A DNA stretch of 64,000 nt from Bin87 sp965220105 (GTDB taxonomy: Bacteria > Chloroflexota > Dehalococcoidia > Lucifugimonadales > UBA3495). Positions 16,783-25,766 of this stretch are shown here, in pieces. Below the pieces are notes generated by a model. The model did not search any database. It was given only the letters and a program-made list of their open reading frames with translations, and was not told where the DNA came from. The position numbers and the translations under genes are program-made. Position 1 is the first letter of the stretch. Each line of letters opens with the position of its first letter. The stretch is taken from NCBI GenBank assembly GCA_965220105.1, contig OZ244811.1, positions 930,001-994,000 on the forward strand, given 5' to 3'.

Positions 16783-18099
16783 ATGACCAGCAGCAACAAC
16801 TTCCAGTGGCGCAGGGACCGGGACGGCCTGGGCGTGTGGGAACACCGGGGCAAGGTGGCCGTCGTCGGCTACGGCCATTCGCCGGTGGACCGGCGGTGGG
16901 ACGGCGAGGACCTGTCCACCTCCCTGGGCGCTTACACCATCATGGCCTGCAAAAAGGCCATGGAGCAGGCCGGAGTCACCATTGACCAGGTGGACGGCAT
17001 CGTCTGCTGTGACAGCCACATTGCCGGCGGCAGCGGCGGGACTGCATCCCAGTGGGCGCCCCGGCCCTACTTCGACCCACCCTACGACTCGGAGTACGGC
17101 CTGACTCTGATTAACGCCCAGTGGCTCATCAACACCATGGGCTTCAAGAACGTCAAATTTGCCCCCACCGGGGTGCCGACCATCGGGGAGATGATGGGCA
17201 TGGCCTCCCAGGCCGTGGGCGACGGTGTTTGCTCCACCTGCCTGGTCATCTATCCCACCGGCAACATGGAAGGCCGCTACCGGCGGGGCGGGGAGAATGC
17301 CGACGACTACGCCCGGGGCGCACGCCAGTGGACCGTGCCCTGGGGCAACCACGGCGGCAACGACTTCATCAACATCTTCCCCCACCTCCAGTACTTGATG
17401 AAGTACGGCGGCGAACATGAGGACGTGGCCCCCTTTGTCATCAACCAGCACAAGAACGGGATGCTCACCCCCTGGGGGTACAACTACAACCACAACATCG
17501 GACCGATAACGCTAGAAGACTACAAGACCTCCCGGCCAATCTTGAATCCCTTGCGCATCTGGGACTGCGACCGTCCGGTCAACGCCTCGGCGGCCTACCT
17601 TTTCACCACGGCTGAGCGGGCGCGGGATATGCAATCCCAGCCCGTTTACGTGCTCAACCATTCCCAGCACAACTTCCGGTTCCGAACCACCCAGCCCGAC
17701 TTGGACGAAGTGGAGATGTGGACCGACCAGCAGGCCGCCCGTATGTACGAAGGCGCCGGCTTGGGCCCCACCGACGTGGACATCTTCAACCCCTACGACG
17801 GCTACTCCATAATGGCCCAGTTCTTCCTGGAGGGCTTCCAGTGGCACGGGGTCAAGCGGGGCGATGCCTTGACCTTCTACGCCGGCGACATCGGCGTCAA
17901 GGGCCCCCACCCCTTCAGTTCCAGCGGCGGCAACCTGGGCAACGGTCGCACCCGTACCGCAATGTACACCGACAGCATCGAGCAACTCCGGGGCACCGCC
18001 GGCGACCGCCAGGTAACCGTGCGGGCCGAGACCGCCCTGTGCGCCTTCGCCACCCCCAGCAGCGGTGGCTGGCTGATGCTGGGCAAGTACCCTTCGTGA
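16783..18099 (+). CDS. Thiolase-like protein, SCP-x type
   Basis: The 438-residue product has the thiolase fold: VAVVGYGHSPVDRR near the N-terminus, MACKKAMEQAGVTIDQVDGI as the first repeat helix, and SSSGGNLGNGRTRT where family members have a GG-x(3)-GHP loop. Here the His of that loop is replaced (NGRT), and I cannot assign a clear nucleophilic Cys, as in many thiolases of this subgroup. It probably forms an acyl-CoA-handling complex with the DUF35 protein upstream, perhaps in lipid or sterol side-chain catabolism. The substrate is unknown. ATG is preceded by aaaaggacgg. Confidence 0.85.
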   Translation: MTSSNNFQWRRDRDGLGVWEHRGKVAVVGYGHSPVDRRWDGEDLSTSLGAYTIMACKKAMEQAGVTIDQVDGIVCCDSHIAGGSGGTASQWAPRPYFDPPYDSEYGLTLINAQWLINTMGFKNVKFAPTGVPTIGEMMGMASQAVGDGVCSTCLVIYPTGNMEGRYRRGGENADDYARGARQWTVPWGNHGGNDFINIFPHLQYLMKYGGEHEDVAPFVINQHKNGMLTPWGYNYNHNIGPITLEDYKTSRPILNPLRIWDCDRPVNASAAYLFTTAERARDMQSQPVYVLNHSQHNFRFRTTQPDLDEVEMWTDQQAARMYEGAGLGPTDVDIFNPYDGYSIMAQFFLEGFQWHGVKRGDALTFYAGDIGVKGPHPFSSSGGNLGNGRTRTAMYTDSIEQLRGTAGDRQVTVRAETALCAFATPSSGGWLMLGKYPS

Positions 18100-18783
18100 T
18101 GATACCGGGAACGGCGTGAAGTTTCGGGGCAACTAGTAACAACGTCCTTCCGGCGCAGGCCGGAATCCAGAAACCCGGGAATGTAGATTCCGGCTAAAGC
18201 CGGTATGACGGCCCGCCGGCGGGAAGGGCGACTTTTTCAGAGGTTCCTTAGTTCGTTTTGGAACCAGCCAGCCTCGATATTGGCAGCCGCCGCGGCATTC
18301 GCGGTGAAAGCAACCGTTTGGGTTCGATCCAATGGGCATCCGATTCCGGGATTTATCGTCATTGTGACTCGACAGAACAGGTAAGCGTTGAAGCAGCCTG
18401 AGAGGTGGATGCCCGCCGAAGCGCCGACTAAATAACGCGATCTTTGGCCGTTTTTCGCCAGAAGACGTGGCCCGGATGCCTCCAAGCATCGAAAACGCTG
18501 TGAGAGCTCGCATTTGTGCCCTTTATGGCGATTTTTGGGGACGATCGGACGGCGGGTTATCAAACCTTTTTGGCCGACGACATCACATCCATACGGCAGT
18601 TGGAACTCCTGTAAGGGCACGAGTGCTAACTGGCCAACGCAAGCCGCGTCATGTGGTTCAGCTCTCCTCTCTGCCGCGCCACCTCTTGTTCGCCTTAAGG
18701 CACATGCGTCCGCTGGTGCGCCACCGCTGGAGCGACGGCGCATGAGGTAATGGCTTCCGCTGGTCAGGGGCGCGGCTATCGGC
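18100..18783. other. Intergenic stretch with a REP-like hairpin
   Basis: At 18148-18205 ttccggcgcaggccggaatc and attccggctaaagccggtat are two copies of a common extragenic palindrome. From about 18240 to 18783 short frames exist but none shows motifs. The N-terminal part of the phosphatase gene that follows is missing from this stretch. Confidence 0.6.
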
Positions 18784-19260
18784 GTGGGGGATGCGGGCCG
18801 GGTGCTCTATGAAGTCAACCGCGTCATGTGTGAGGACAACCCGCTGTTCATGTTCGTGACGCTTTTCTTTGGCGTCTTTGATCCGGTCGATGGTTCGCTC
18901 ACGTACGCGAACGCCGGGCATCCTGCTCCGTTTCTGTATCGTTCGGACGGATCCTGCGTTGCTCTGGAACCAACCGCTGACGCGGTGCTGGGAATCATGG
19001 AGGGTGAGGATTACGCCGTTTCGCAGGTCAAGTTGCGCCCTGGGGATGGCTTGTTCCTGTTCAGCGATGGGGTGCCGGAGGCGATGAACGGCTCTGGGGA
19101 ACTGTTCGGGTGGGAACGGATGCATCATGTCCTCCGCGGTGCCGGCGATGTGGACGCTGAGGAATGTTGCCGTTTGATGGTCGACGCCGTGCGGGATTTC
19201 GCCGGCGGGCAGGTTCAGTCCGACGACATCACCTGCATGGTTCTGAAGCGTCTGGGTTAG
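18784..19260 (+). pseudogene. SpoIIE/RsbU-type PP2C phosphatase, N-terminally truncated
   Basis: The 158 residues match only the C-terminal half of a PPM phosphatase: FVTLFFGVFDPVDGSLTYANAGHPAPFLY, then GDGLFLFSDGVPEAMNGSGELFG and QSDDITCMVLKR. The two metal-binding Asp of SDGVPEA and DDITC are present, but the N-terminal metal motif and any sensor domain are lost. The frame opens at GTG 18784 with no ribosome-binding site. In complete systems this enzyme dephosphorylates an anti-sigma-factor antagonist. It is 10 nt from the RsbW-like gene, so the pair was one operon. Confidence 0.7.
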
Positions 19261-19270
19261 GAGTTTTCTC

Positions 19271-19693
19271 TTGGAAAGGCTTGAACTCGGAATGCCCGCG
19301 GTGGAAGTCGATCTGGTCGTGATCGCCTCGCGAATCGAGGAGTTCGGCGAGTCTCAGGGCTGGGACGGCGTGTTGGTGATGCGGGTCAACCTGGTACTTG
19401 AGGAACTGGCTCTCAATGTCCGGGACTATGGCGTTGTGGATGGCCGTCGTTTCGACATCCTGATCGATTCGAGTCCGTCATTGGTGCGGATTGCTTTCTC
19501 GGATGACGGGCTGCGTTTTGACCCTACTGTTGAGGCGCCGGAGCCGGACGTTGAATCGGGTATCGATAGCCGTCCGGACGGCGGGTTGGGTGTCCATATC
19601 GTCAAGGCGATCGCCGATGAGTTGGTCTACTCCTACGAGATGGGTAAGAACCGGCTCACCATGTCGGTTGCCCGGTCCCTGCTAGTCGGCTGA
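19271..19693 (+). CDS. RsbW-like anti-sigma factor / serine kinase (GHKL ATPase)
   Basis: The 140-residue product has an N box (LVLEELALNVRDYG, residues 45-58) and a G2-type box (GGLGVHIVKAIAD) of the HATPase_c family used by RsbW/SpoIIAB-like kinases. It starts at TTG 19271 with AGGAG about 8 nt upstream. Such kinases bind a sigma factor or phosphorylate an STAS antagonist. No antagonist or sigma gene is nearby, and the partner phosphatase is truncated, so the switch may be non-functional here. Confidence 0.85.
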   Translation: MERLELGMPAVEVDLVVIASRIEEFGESQGWDGVLVMRVNLVLEELALNVRDYGVVDGRRFDILIDSSPSLVRIAFSDDGLRFDPTVEAPEPDVESGIDSRPDGGLGVHIVKAIADELVYSYEMGKNRLTMSVARSLLVG

Positions 19694-19712
19694 GCGGTTC
19701 TCACGGATCATC

Positions 19713-19739
19713 GGTATACCCCCGTAAGTACGGGGCGAG
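19713..19739 (+). repeat. Orphan CRISPR-like repeat
   Basis: ggtatacccccgtaagtacg continues as gggcgag. It differs in two positions from the first repeat of the array at 20914, and both carry the same ending ggggcgag that other repeats lack. It stands alone, 1.2 kb left of the array. Confidence 0.75.
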
Positions 19740-20135
19740 CCCTTGCTGTCGAATAGATAATATCATTCATTTTCGGCTGGATTTCCCCTATGTGCTGGAG
19801 GAAATTTCTCTACTCAGAATCCAACTGAACGACAGCGGAGAGTCATCATTTAAGCGACGAATTTCGTTTCACCACTTTGGCCGTCACATCCCAGCGATGG
19901 CGGGATTGTTGGACGATTTCTCCACCCAGATGTGGATGGCCAAGAGGTCATTCCTGACGTCAAAGCCTCCAGTTATTGACCCGTCTTTAATCGCCGTTAC
20001 GTGCGACATACCGTTTCAGAGGCCCTCAATTCAAGCGCGACTGTAATACTAGGCTTCTATATCTTCGGTGGGTATCCAGGGAAGGGCATTGTCGAAGATT
20101 TTGGCGGGCATTTTCCCTCGTGGTTCAGTGTTTGA
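19740..20135. other. Region without a recognised gene
   Basis: A short frame at 19792-20046 begins LLEEISLLRIQLNDS and has no motif or ribosome-binding site of note. The segment ctggaggaaatttctctact near 19796 resembles 11740-11760, and gcgactgtaatactag near 20037 resembles 10120. These look like remnants of an old repeat. Confidence 0.45.
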
Positions 20136-20774
20136 TCACAGTTTGTAGTCGCCGTACGTATCGGTGTAACGACGGCTCTTGCCGGCGCGTACGGTTTCGG
20201 CCGATTCGGGGTCGGCCAGATTTTGTCTGGCGCCGCGGCGGGCTTTGCGGTGGTCGGCAGAGCGGAGTCCGGTGACGCGATCGTCGCGCCAGAAGGGGAT
20301 GGATGAGTCGCGCTGCCGTCCATCGGGTACCATCACGTTTTTGGCGCGGGTCGTATCGTTGTCGTCTTTGGCGTTGATCATGGTGAGCAGGAAGGCGGAA
20401 GCTTGGTGGAACGCTTCAGGCGTAAGGATAGTTTGGTTGTCGCGTATGCGGCCTACGGCTTGGTGAGCCATATGCAGGGTTGGCAGCAGCAGGTCTGGCG
20501 GGCAGTCCCCGTCAGCGGCTGCGTCCCACAGTGCTTGGGTTGTGCTGCAGTCGCTGGTTGGTTGGTTGTGGTCGAGGAGGTCGGTTTGCAACCGTGCTGC
20601 GGCATGGTTGAGTAACTCTGTTGCGAGGTGAAGGATTTCGGTATCGTAGTCCGTGTCTGGGCGACGGCGTTCGGGACTGGGTCCTGCGCTGGCAGTTGCC
20701 CCGCCCTTTTTGTTCAGGTGCTGGGGTAGTCGTTTTCGGGATTGACTGGGCAATTGACGCCATGTGCGGCTCAT
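20136..20774 (-). CDS. Unknown protein next to the CRISPR array
   Basis: Starting at ATG 20774 with AGGAG about 11 nt upstream, the frame gives 212 residues: a basic N-terminus (MSRTWRQLPSQSRKRLPQHL), a helical middle with TDYDTEILHLATELLNHAAA and LLPTLHMAHQAVGRIRD, and a highly basic tail (RSADHRKARRGARQN). I do not recognise the family. The longer frame upstream of 20774 only runs through the array. It is enclosed by two near-identical variant repeats (19713 and 20914), and a strong minus-strand terminator sits just upstream. Confidence 0.55.
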   Translation of the reverse strand: MSRTWRQLPSQSRKRLPQHLNKKGGATASAGPSPERRRPDTDYDTEILHLATELLNHAAARLQTDLLDHNQPTSDCSTTQALWDAAADGDCPPDLLLPTLHMAHQAVGRIRDNQTILTPEAFHQASAFLLTMINAKDDNDTTRAKNVMVPDGRQRDSSIPFWRDDRVTGLRSADHRKARRGARQNLADPESAETVRAGKSRRYTDTYGDYKL

Positions 20775-20864
20775 ATTTTCGGTTTTCTCCTGGAGTTGGG
20801 TGAGTCGTCTCGTCGGGCAGTGGAGGTGTGCCGGCTGGGATCCTAAAGGCCAACGGTGCCGATC

Positions 20865-20894
20865 AAAAAGCCCGCCAGTCAAAATCTGGCGGGC
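20865..20894 (-). terminator. Strong terminator between the array and gene 20136-20774
   Basis: On the minus strand gcccgccag and ctggcgggc form a perfect 9-bp stem followed by ttttt. It would end any leftward transcript of the CRISPR array, or act as an attenuator in the leader of the gene at 20774. Confidence 0.8.
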
Positions 20895-20913
20895 TGGTCT
20901 TGGTAAGGCTGTT

Positions 20914-21404
20914 GGTATACCCCCGCAGGTACGGGGCGAGTTGTCCCTGACACTATTGATGTACCCCTCGAAAGGGTATACCCCCGCGCATACGGGGACT
21001 ACAGCAACGCCGGTACCTGTGCCCACAGCTCCAAAGGAATAACCCCGCGCATACGGGGACTACATAGGAACACGCGGCGGCGAGGGGTAGGTGTAGGGAA
21101 TACCCCCGCGCATACGGGGACTACATTCACCCCAGTTCAACCGATATGCAGGGCCACGGAATACCCCCGTGCATACGGGGACTACCCTTGACGGCGAATA
21201 AGCAGTATTTGGGGTTTTGGCTGTGCTCATGTGGTTGAGTTGTGGTTTTCAGTCGGTATACCCCCGCGCATACGGGGTTCCTAGCGACACTCGCTTGGCC
21301 AACGACGAATCGCTGGGCATACCCCCGCGCATACGGGTTTCCCCCCAGAAACCGCCAAACCGGTGTCGCCGCCGCGGGAATACCCCCGTGCAAGCGGGGA
21401 TATC
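20914..21404 (+). CRISPR. CRISPR array, type I-E-like repeats, partly degenerate
   Basis: Eight repeats of about 28 nt start at 20914, 20975, 21036, 21097, 21158, 21255, 21316 and 21377. The consensus is ggnatacccccgcgcatacg followed by gggactac, with a ccccg...cgggg stem as in type I-E repeats, and spacers of about 33 nt. Spacing is 61 bp except one 97-bp gap (21158-21255), which suggests a deletion. Repeat ends diverge at both sides: ggcgag in the first, gttcct, tttccc and gatatc in the last three. No spacers repeat and no cas gene is within the window. Confidence 0.9.
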
Positions 21405-21567
21405 TAAAGAGCGCACTTTCGAATCCACCTTCGTGATCGAGCTCAGGAAACCCCGAAAGCAGCCCAAGCCTGGCACTCGCCGATCCAAGAAAACCAGTTC
21501 CCCTGTCCACACCGCTAAAATCGAGCCACAGAGACCAGCCAAGGCGTCAGGAAAGGGGAAAACCACC

Positions 21568-21744
21568 ATGGCTCAAAAAGACAACCCTGAACACGGAACA
21601 TTCGAACTTGTAGCCCAAGTACCGGGTCAGGTCAAATTCAGCGGTCCGCCCCGAAAACGTCGAGCTCCTCGCCCGCGCCGCGGCAAGGTGGAACAGCGGA
21701 GGCTGCCAAGCGTCCCGGCCAGCGACCACGAAAGCAAGGCATGA
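21568..21744 (+). CDS. Small basic protein after the CRISPR array
   Basis: ATG 21568 follows aggaaagggg and encodes 58 residues: MAQKDNPEHGTFELVAQVPG, then a proline/arginine-rich tail (PPRKRRAPRPRRGK). A second tiny frame of 42 codons overlaps its stop (ATGA at 21741, MIGKRRPGSPSRFEQAYHAA). Neither is recognised. The ribosome-binding site and coupling make translation plausible; function unknown. Confidence 0.4.
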   Translation: MAQKDNPEHGTFELVAQVPGQVKFSGPPRKRRAPRPRRGKVEQRRLPSVPASDHESKA

Positions 21745-22026
21745 TCGGCAAGCGGCGTCCGGGATCGCCAAGTCGCTTCGAACAGGCCTATCACGCCGCC
21801 CACCCCGTCGCCGTCGGGGGGCGGCCGCCACCACCGCCGGACGCTTCTCTGGCCGGTTCCTTCCGCTAGGAGCAGGCCCCTTTCCGCCGGAAGGTTACCG
21901 GGAGACCTCGGACGACACGCACACGTCCAGGAGCAGGCCAAGCTCGTCTGAAACCGCAGACCAGCTGGGTCACAGGAACGTTACCATTTGCCCAAAATGC
22001 TGCGCCGGCATAGGAAGCAACCTGTC

Positions 22027-22698
22027 ATGAACCCGACTCTCCCTTTCATCCCGCAACTTCCCGACGAACCCGCCGTAGGAACATTCTACCGACGCCCCCG
22101 CGTCCGAGCCCACTGGCCCACGACGCGGATACACTGGCTGCCCGTCCTCGGCCCCATCCATTCCGACAGAGAGCACATCAAAGCTGATTCCCAACATCTC
22201 CACGTCGACTACCGCTTCTTGAACCTGGAGATCAGACAATCCCTCGACGACCTCATTCACGACTCCGGCGACATCCGGTGCATCAACCGTGTCTATTCGA
22301 CGACAATATCCCACGTCTGGCCACGTGGCCATGACGAGCCTGTGGAGTTGGACAAAATCCACCTGATGGAAATCGACCCGTCGTCATGGATGTCCGTTCG
22401 TCCTCGCAAGTACCAAGGACCCTACCCTCCCTACCCGCACGGATACTTCTCGTGGCTCCACAACCTCAGCCAAGCCTACGCTGAGCGAACACTCATCAAC
22501 GGAACCATCTGCCCCCACCGAGGCACCGACCTGTCCGGCATCGCATCCGACGATTCCGGAGTCATAACGTGCCCGCTACACGGCCTCCGCTGGTTCGCGA
22601 GTACTGGCAACATCGTGAAGCCCGGGCACATCGTTAGTCCTGTTGATCAACAACAAGGTTCTGAACAAGTAACTCGGAGCCGCTCGATTTCGCCCTGA
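22027..22698 (+). CDS. Rieske-type 2Fe-2S protein of unknown role
   Basis: From ATG 22027 (aggaag 9 nt upstream) the frame gives 223 residues. The C-terminal part holds a Rieske cluster motif: Cys162-x-His164 in ICPHRGTDL and Cys182-x2-His185 in TCPLHGLRWF, 17 residues apart, with the typical following FASTGN. The N-terminal 150 residues (GPIHSDREHI, HVDYRFLN, EPVELDKIHLMEI) do not resemble an oxygenase catalytic domain, so this is not a standard ring-hydroxylating dioxygenase. It lies downstream of the CRISPR array among small unknown genes. Electron transfer or regulatory function is possible. Confidence 0.75.
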   Translation: MNPTLPFIPQLPDEPAVGTFYRRPRVRAHWPTTRIHWLPVLGPIHSDREHIKADSQHLHVDYRFLNLEIRQSLDDLIHDSGDIRCINRVYSTTISHVWPRGHDEPVELDKIHLMEIDPSSWMSVRPRKYQGPYPPYPHGYFSWLHNLSQAYAERTLINGTICPHRGTDLSGIASDDSGVITCPLHGLRWFASTGNIVKPGHIVSPVDQQQGSEQVTRSRSISP

Positions 22699-22881
22699 GG
22701 GTCGACGGTTTCAAGCGACGACTGTGGATGAACAACGCGGAGGAACGGACCGTGAAGGCCGACTTCCGCGCTGCGAGCTGCTACACCCGCCCCTGTGTCG
22801 TTTTGGTTCATTGCTTCAGCTTTTTGCAAGCAGCCGGCATCAAGAGGACCGCGCACAATGCAAGCACCAGGAAGCGCTTCA

Positions 22882-23091
22882 TCAAGGCCTCTCGATGCGG
22901 TTCTCAAATCGCTGACAACGCGAGCACGGTTCGACTGTGCGTCCGGGAGAGCGTTGGGCTCTGGTCAGAGCTTCATTAAAAGATCTGTGCTCGCCAAGGC
23001 ACTCCCACCAAGACATCGGATATTCAGCAGCTGGACAACCGCTTTCGATATGAACCTTCGCGGTGGCACGGTTCACGAAAAATCTTGGCAT
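22882..23091 (-). CDS. Small Cys/His metal-binding protein
   Basis: The 69-residue frame starts at ATG 23091 with a clear GGAGG 8 nt upstream. The sequence FVNRATAKVHIESGCPAAE, a central WWECLG, SFNEALTRAQ and a final EPCSRCQRF resemble the small H-x(4)-C...C-x2-C treble-clef domains related to the Ada metal-binding domain. It probably binds one zinc. It is a stand-alone gene on the strand opposite to its neighbours; partner unknown. Confidence 0.6.
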   Translation of the reverse strand: MPRFFVNRATAKVHIESGCPAAEYPMSWWECLGEHRSFNEALTRAQRSPGRTVEPCSRCQRFENRIERP

Positions 23092-23424
23092 TGCCCGTCC
23101 TCCAACGGTAGTCAGCAGTTATTGATCAGATTGCTCGATAGACTGTAGCAGGTCGGAGGAAGCTGTCCGAGCACTTTGAGGATGACTATGGGAATCATGA
23201 CGGAGTGTTGCTCCGGTCTCGTGCTTGTTTTCGCGTTCGACCAAGTTTTCGTCCAACGACAGCCGGAAGATCTCGGCCAATCTTAACACGTCAAACGGTA
23301 CCAGTGCCCGTCCAGCGAAATTCGCCCAAACCCGCACGCCCCATCGTGGATATTCAGAGTGCCTTCGCCTATGCTGATCGCCGCAATTGACGCAGGATGT
23401 CGTGCACGGCGGCAGCAACGGCCC

Positions 23425-23676
23425 ATGCAAAAGGGGTGGCAACAGGCGATGAAACTGGTCAGTAGCTGGAGCCACTACTTGGACTACGAATGCAACGACT
23501 GCGGCGAGACCACGTATGTGGACGCGGCACGAAAATTCCCCACCGCGGTGGCTTGCCGCTCCAGCAAGTGCACAACTTCCCCCAAAAAGCTCGAAGCGCT
23601 TGCCGTTTGCAAGCGCTTCGTCCTGATTGGAATACCGGCAGGCAAACCCAGATGCCGGCAACCGTGGACCGCGTGA
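23425..23676 (+). CDS. Putative zinc-ribbon protein
   Basis: An 83-codon frame from ATG 23425 (MQKGWQQAMKLVSSW) contains CNDCGETTYVDAA and VACRSSKCTTSPKK, a plausible four-cysteine zinc ribbon. The ribosome-binding site is weak and a longer frame overlaps on the other strand, so coding is only suggested by the cysteine pattern. The rest of 23092-23869 shows nothing else. Confidence 0.35.
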   Translation: MQKGWQQAMKLVSSWSHYLDYECNDCGETTYVDAARKFPTAVACRSSKCTTSPKKLEALAVCKRFVLIGIPAGKPRCRQPWTA

Positions 23677-23869
23677 ATACAGCCACCACCGGAAGGTCGC
23701 CGGCCGATAACGCCGTACATCAGGGCACGTGGACAAAGAACGGTTGACACCCAGTACCGAGACCCCCTAACAGCGATCGCGCAGTCAGGTTGACGACCGC
23801 CGACCAACCCTCTGTCGTCGCAGGAGATTGGCTCGGGTCCAGCCCAGCACAACTCAGTGGGCGACGGAG

Positions 23870-24286
23870 ATGCGCCATGAAGACCCTGCGACCCGCGCTT
23901 CCACAACCTTGAACCCAACTCCCACCCGTTACGACCTGTTGGCCTGCAACTTGGTGCTGGCCTCCATCGCCGCCCTGTTGATGGCCGCAGTGGGCAGCAG
24001 CATCAAGGTGGTGCAGATCCTCGAAGGGGTAAGTATTGCCGGTTTCGACATCAACTTGGGGTTGGGCGCGGCCGTCAACCCCGGAGTCCTGACGGCGTCT
24101 GTGGCCACCTTCTTTTCCATGACGGCAGCCTTGCTGTGCGTAATCCACAACCGCCTCCGCGACCGCACCTTCGGCCGGGCATTGACGAGTGTCATCAGCT
24201 GGCTCGCCACCATCGCGGCGTTCGTGTTCTTCATCCTAACCCTAGCGTTGGTGCCGATTGCGTTGGCGGTCGAGGTCGGCTTGTGA
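23870..24286 (+). CDS. Small integral membrane protein, unknown
   Basis: Starting at ATG 23870 the product has 138 residues with three or four hydrophobic segments: LLACNLVLASIAALLMAAVG, VLTASVATFFSMTAALLCVI and ISWLATIAAFVFFILTLALV. A loop with FDINLGLGAAVN separates the first two. It does not match a family I know. TTG 23828 is an alternative start. It is likely a polytopic membrane protein. Confidence 0.55.
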   Translation: MRHEDPATRASTTLNPTPTRYDLLACNLVLASIAALLMAAVGSSIKVVQILEGVSIAGFDINLGLGAAVNPGVLTASVATFFSMTAALLCVIHNRLRDRTFGRALTSVISWLATIAAFVFFILTLALVPIALAVEVGL

Positions 24287-24524
24287 CAGCGCGTTCGTCA
24301 AAGAGGCAGCCAACGATGACCCGTCGCGTTACTGATCACGCGGGAGGGCACACAGGTCCTCGCGGACCTATGATCGTCTGATAGGAACCATAAGGACCTT
24401 GGAACGGCCCTAGCTCCGAACTCATTTGTTCGGTGAGTCCGGACGGCACATACATGGGGTATTTTTTGCCGTCTGAACACACGGTCGCGCCCGAAGCGTT
24501 TCAATTCGCCGACGAGGGAATGCC

Positions 24525-24713
24525 GTGGGCAGGGTTGGAACCTCACATGCGATAATACCGAGCATCGCCGTAGCGTTCGCTGTTGCGCTGAGCCTTGCCG
24601 CCCCTGCCGAGGCCTCATCACCGGTTACGAGTGACTGTGAACAGCAAATGCGCAAGCAACATTCCAGCTTCAGTTGGTGGGATGATGACGATTACTTTTG
24701 GGTACGCACATGA
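24525..24713 (+). pseudogene. Signal-peptide fragment preceding the metallopeptidase
   Basis: GTG 24525 begins a 62-codon frame whose residues 10-30 (IIPSIAVAFAVALSLAAPAE) look like a signal peptide with cleavage near AEA-SS. The mature part, DCEQQMRKQHSSFSWWDDDD, stops at 24713. The next gene begins in the -1 frame and overlaps this stop. Either this is a very short secreted protein or the first exon-like part of one gene broken by a frameshift near 24695. Confidence 0.45.
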
Positions 24714-25393
24714 TTGTTGAAGTCAAAGACTGCGATTGGGGAGATGCCGACATTGGCAACATCTCAGTCTTGCTGAATAATGTTGCCAAGCACCTTGATG
24801 AGAACCTGCGAGAGCCCTTCCCTGGACACATTGAGGTCGTGTTGGCGCCCCAAGATGATTTTACGCCCAGGACTCGTCTCCGCAAGCCTCCGGGACAAGG
24901 ACCCATCACCATACAGCTCACGGCACGTGGCAAATTCTGGGCGAAGTTCGCATATCAATTTTCTCACGAATTCTGTCATGCCCTAACTGGCTACGAGCAG
25001 CTCTGGAACGGCAGGAATGCGTGGTTCCACGAGGCAACACGCGAACTTGCCTCAGTCTTCACACTCCACCGCATGGGAGAAACGTGGCAAACCTCTCCGC
25101 CCTATTGGAACTGGGACGACTACGCACCAGAGCTCACAAAGTACGCCGATGAGCTGCTCATGGCAGACAGCCGCCAATTACCCAGCGACATTTCCTTGGC
25201 AGGATGGTTGTCGATGCACCAAGAAGATCTCCGGCGAATTACCGAGGTACCCCATGGCAAGGCTATCCCAGACAGTGCGCGCGACCAGTACGCCATCGTT
25301 GCCTATCAACTCCTCCCCACCTTCGCTGGACTTTGTACAAAAGTTAGATACGTGGCGGAATCGGCGCACTTCGTGCTGTGGCTGGCCTACTGA
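24710..25393 (+). CDS. Putative zinc metallopeptidase (HExxH)
   Basis: From ATG 24710 (MIVEVKDCDWGDADIGN; TTG 24698 is also possible) the product has 227 residues. It carries HEFCHALTGYE near residue 86, with NAWFHEATRELASVFTLHRM 20 residues later: an HExxH plus downstream Glu arrangement, typical of gluzincins. The upstream frame encodes a signal peptide in another frame, so the ancestor may have been secreted. The family is unknown to me; it is small for a peptidase. No inhibitor or substrate gene is near. Confidence 0.6.
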   Translation: MIVEVKDCDWGDADIGNISVLLNNVAKHLDENLREPFPGHIEVVLAPQDDFTPRTRLRKPPGQGPITIQLTARGKFWAKFAYQFSHEFCHALTGYEQLWNGRNAWFHEATRELASVFTLHRMGETWQTSPPYWNWDDYAPELTKYADELLMADSRQLPSDISLAGWLSMHQEDLRRITEVPHGKAIPDSARDQYAIVAYQLLPTFAGLCTKVRYVAESAHFVLWLAY

Positions 25394-25766
25394 AATATTC
25401 CACTGTCGGGGTTGAAACCCGACAGCTGAAAACCCCCAGCCGCAATTTACGCTCAACTCACCGATGTCCTCGCCTACACCACCCAAATGTACAAAGTCCA
25501 GCTTCGTGGCTCACCCGGAAGCATGGAATGCGGTACCAAAGTTGCCGAATTCACAGCGGACGCTGCCCGATTATTTGATTGACTGGTACCGCAACGTGGA
25601 CCCGAGAGACCGGGCGCACATTGGGTGCATAATGGGGCAATTTTCTGAGAACCCGCAAGACTGCGGAACACGGTCGGGTTTGCAAATTCCATAACAGGAT
25701 CAATCCTTCTTGCCCCAACCAGGTGGTGCCTGTGCAGTCGTGGGCAAGAAGCGAGACAGGTTCGCC
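25394..25766. other. Intergenic region, no clear gene
   Basis: A frame at 25464-25694 (MSSPTPPKCTKSSFVAHPE) has no motif. Nothing else stands out before the ATPase gene. Confidence 0.4.

Noticed and set aside
21217..21744. Long frame across the CRISPR array
   Set aside because: Its first part is array sequence; only the small frame from 21568 is plausible.
23119..23736. 205-codon minus-strand frame
   Set aside because: Unusual composition and it overlaps the better-supported zinc-ribbon frame; no start signal.
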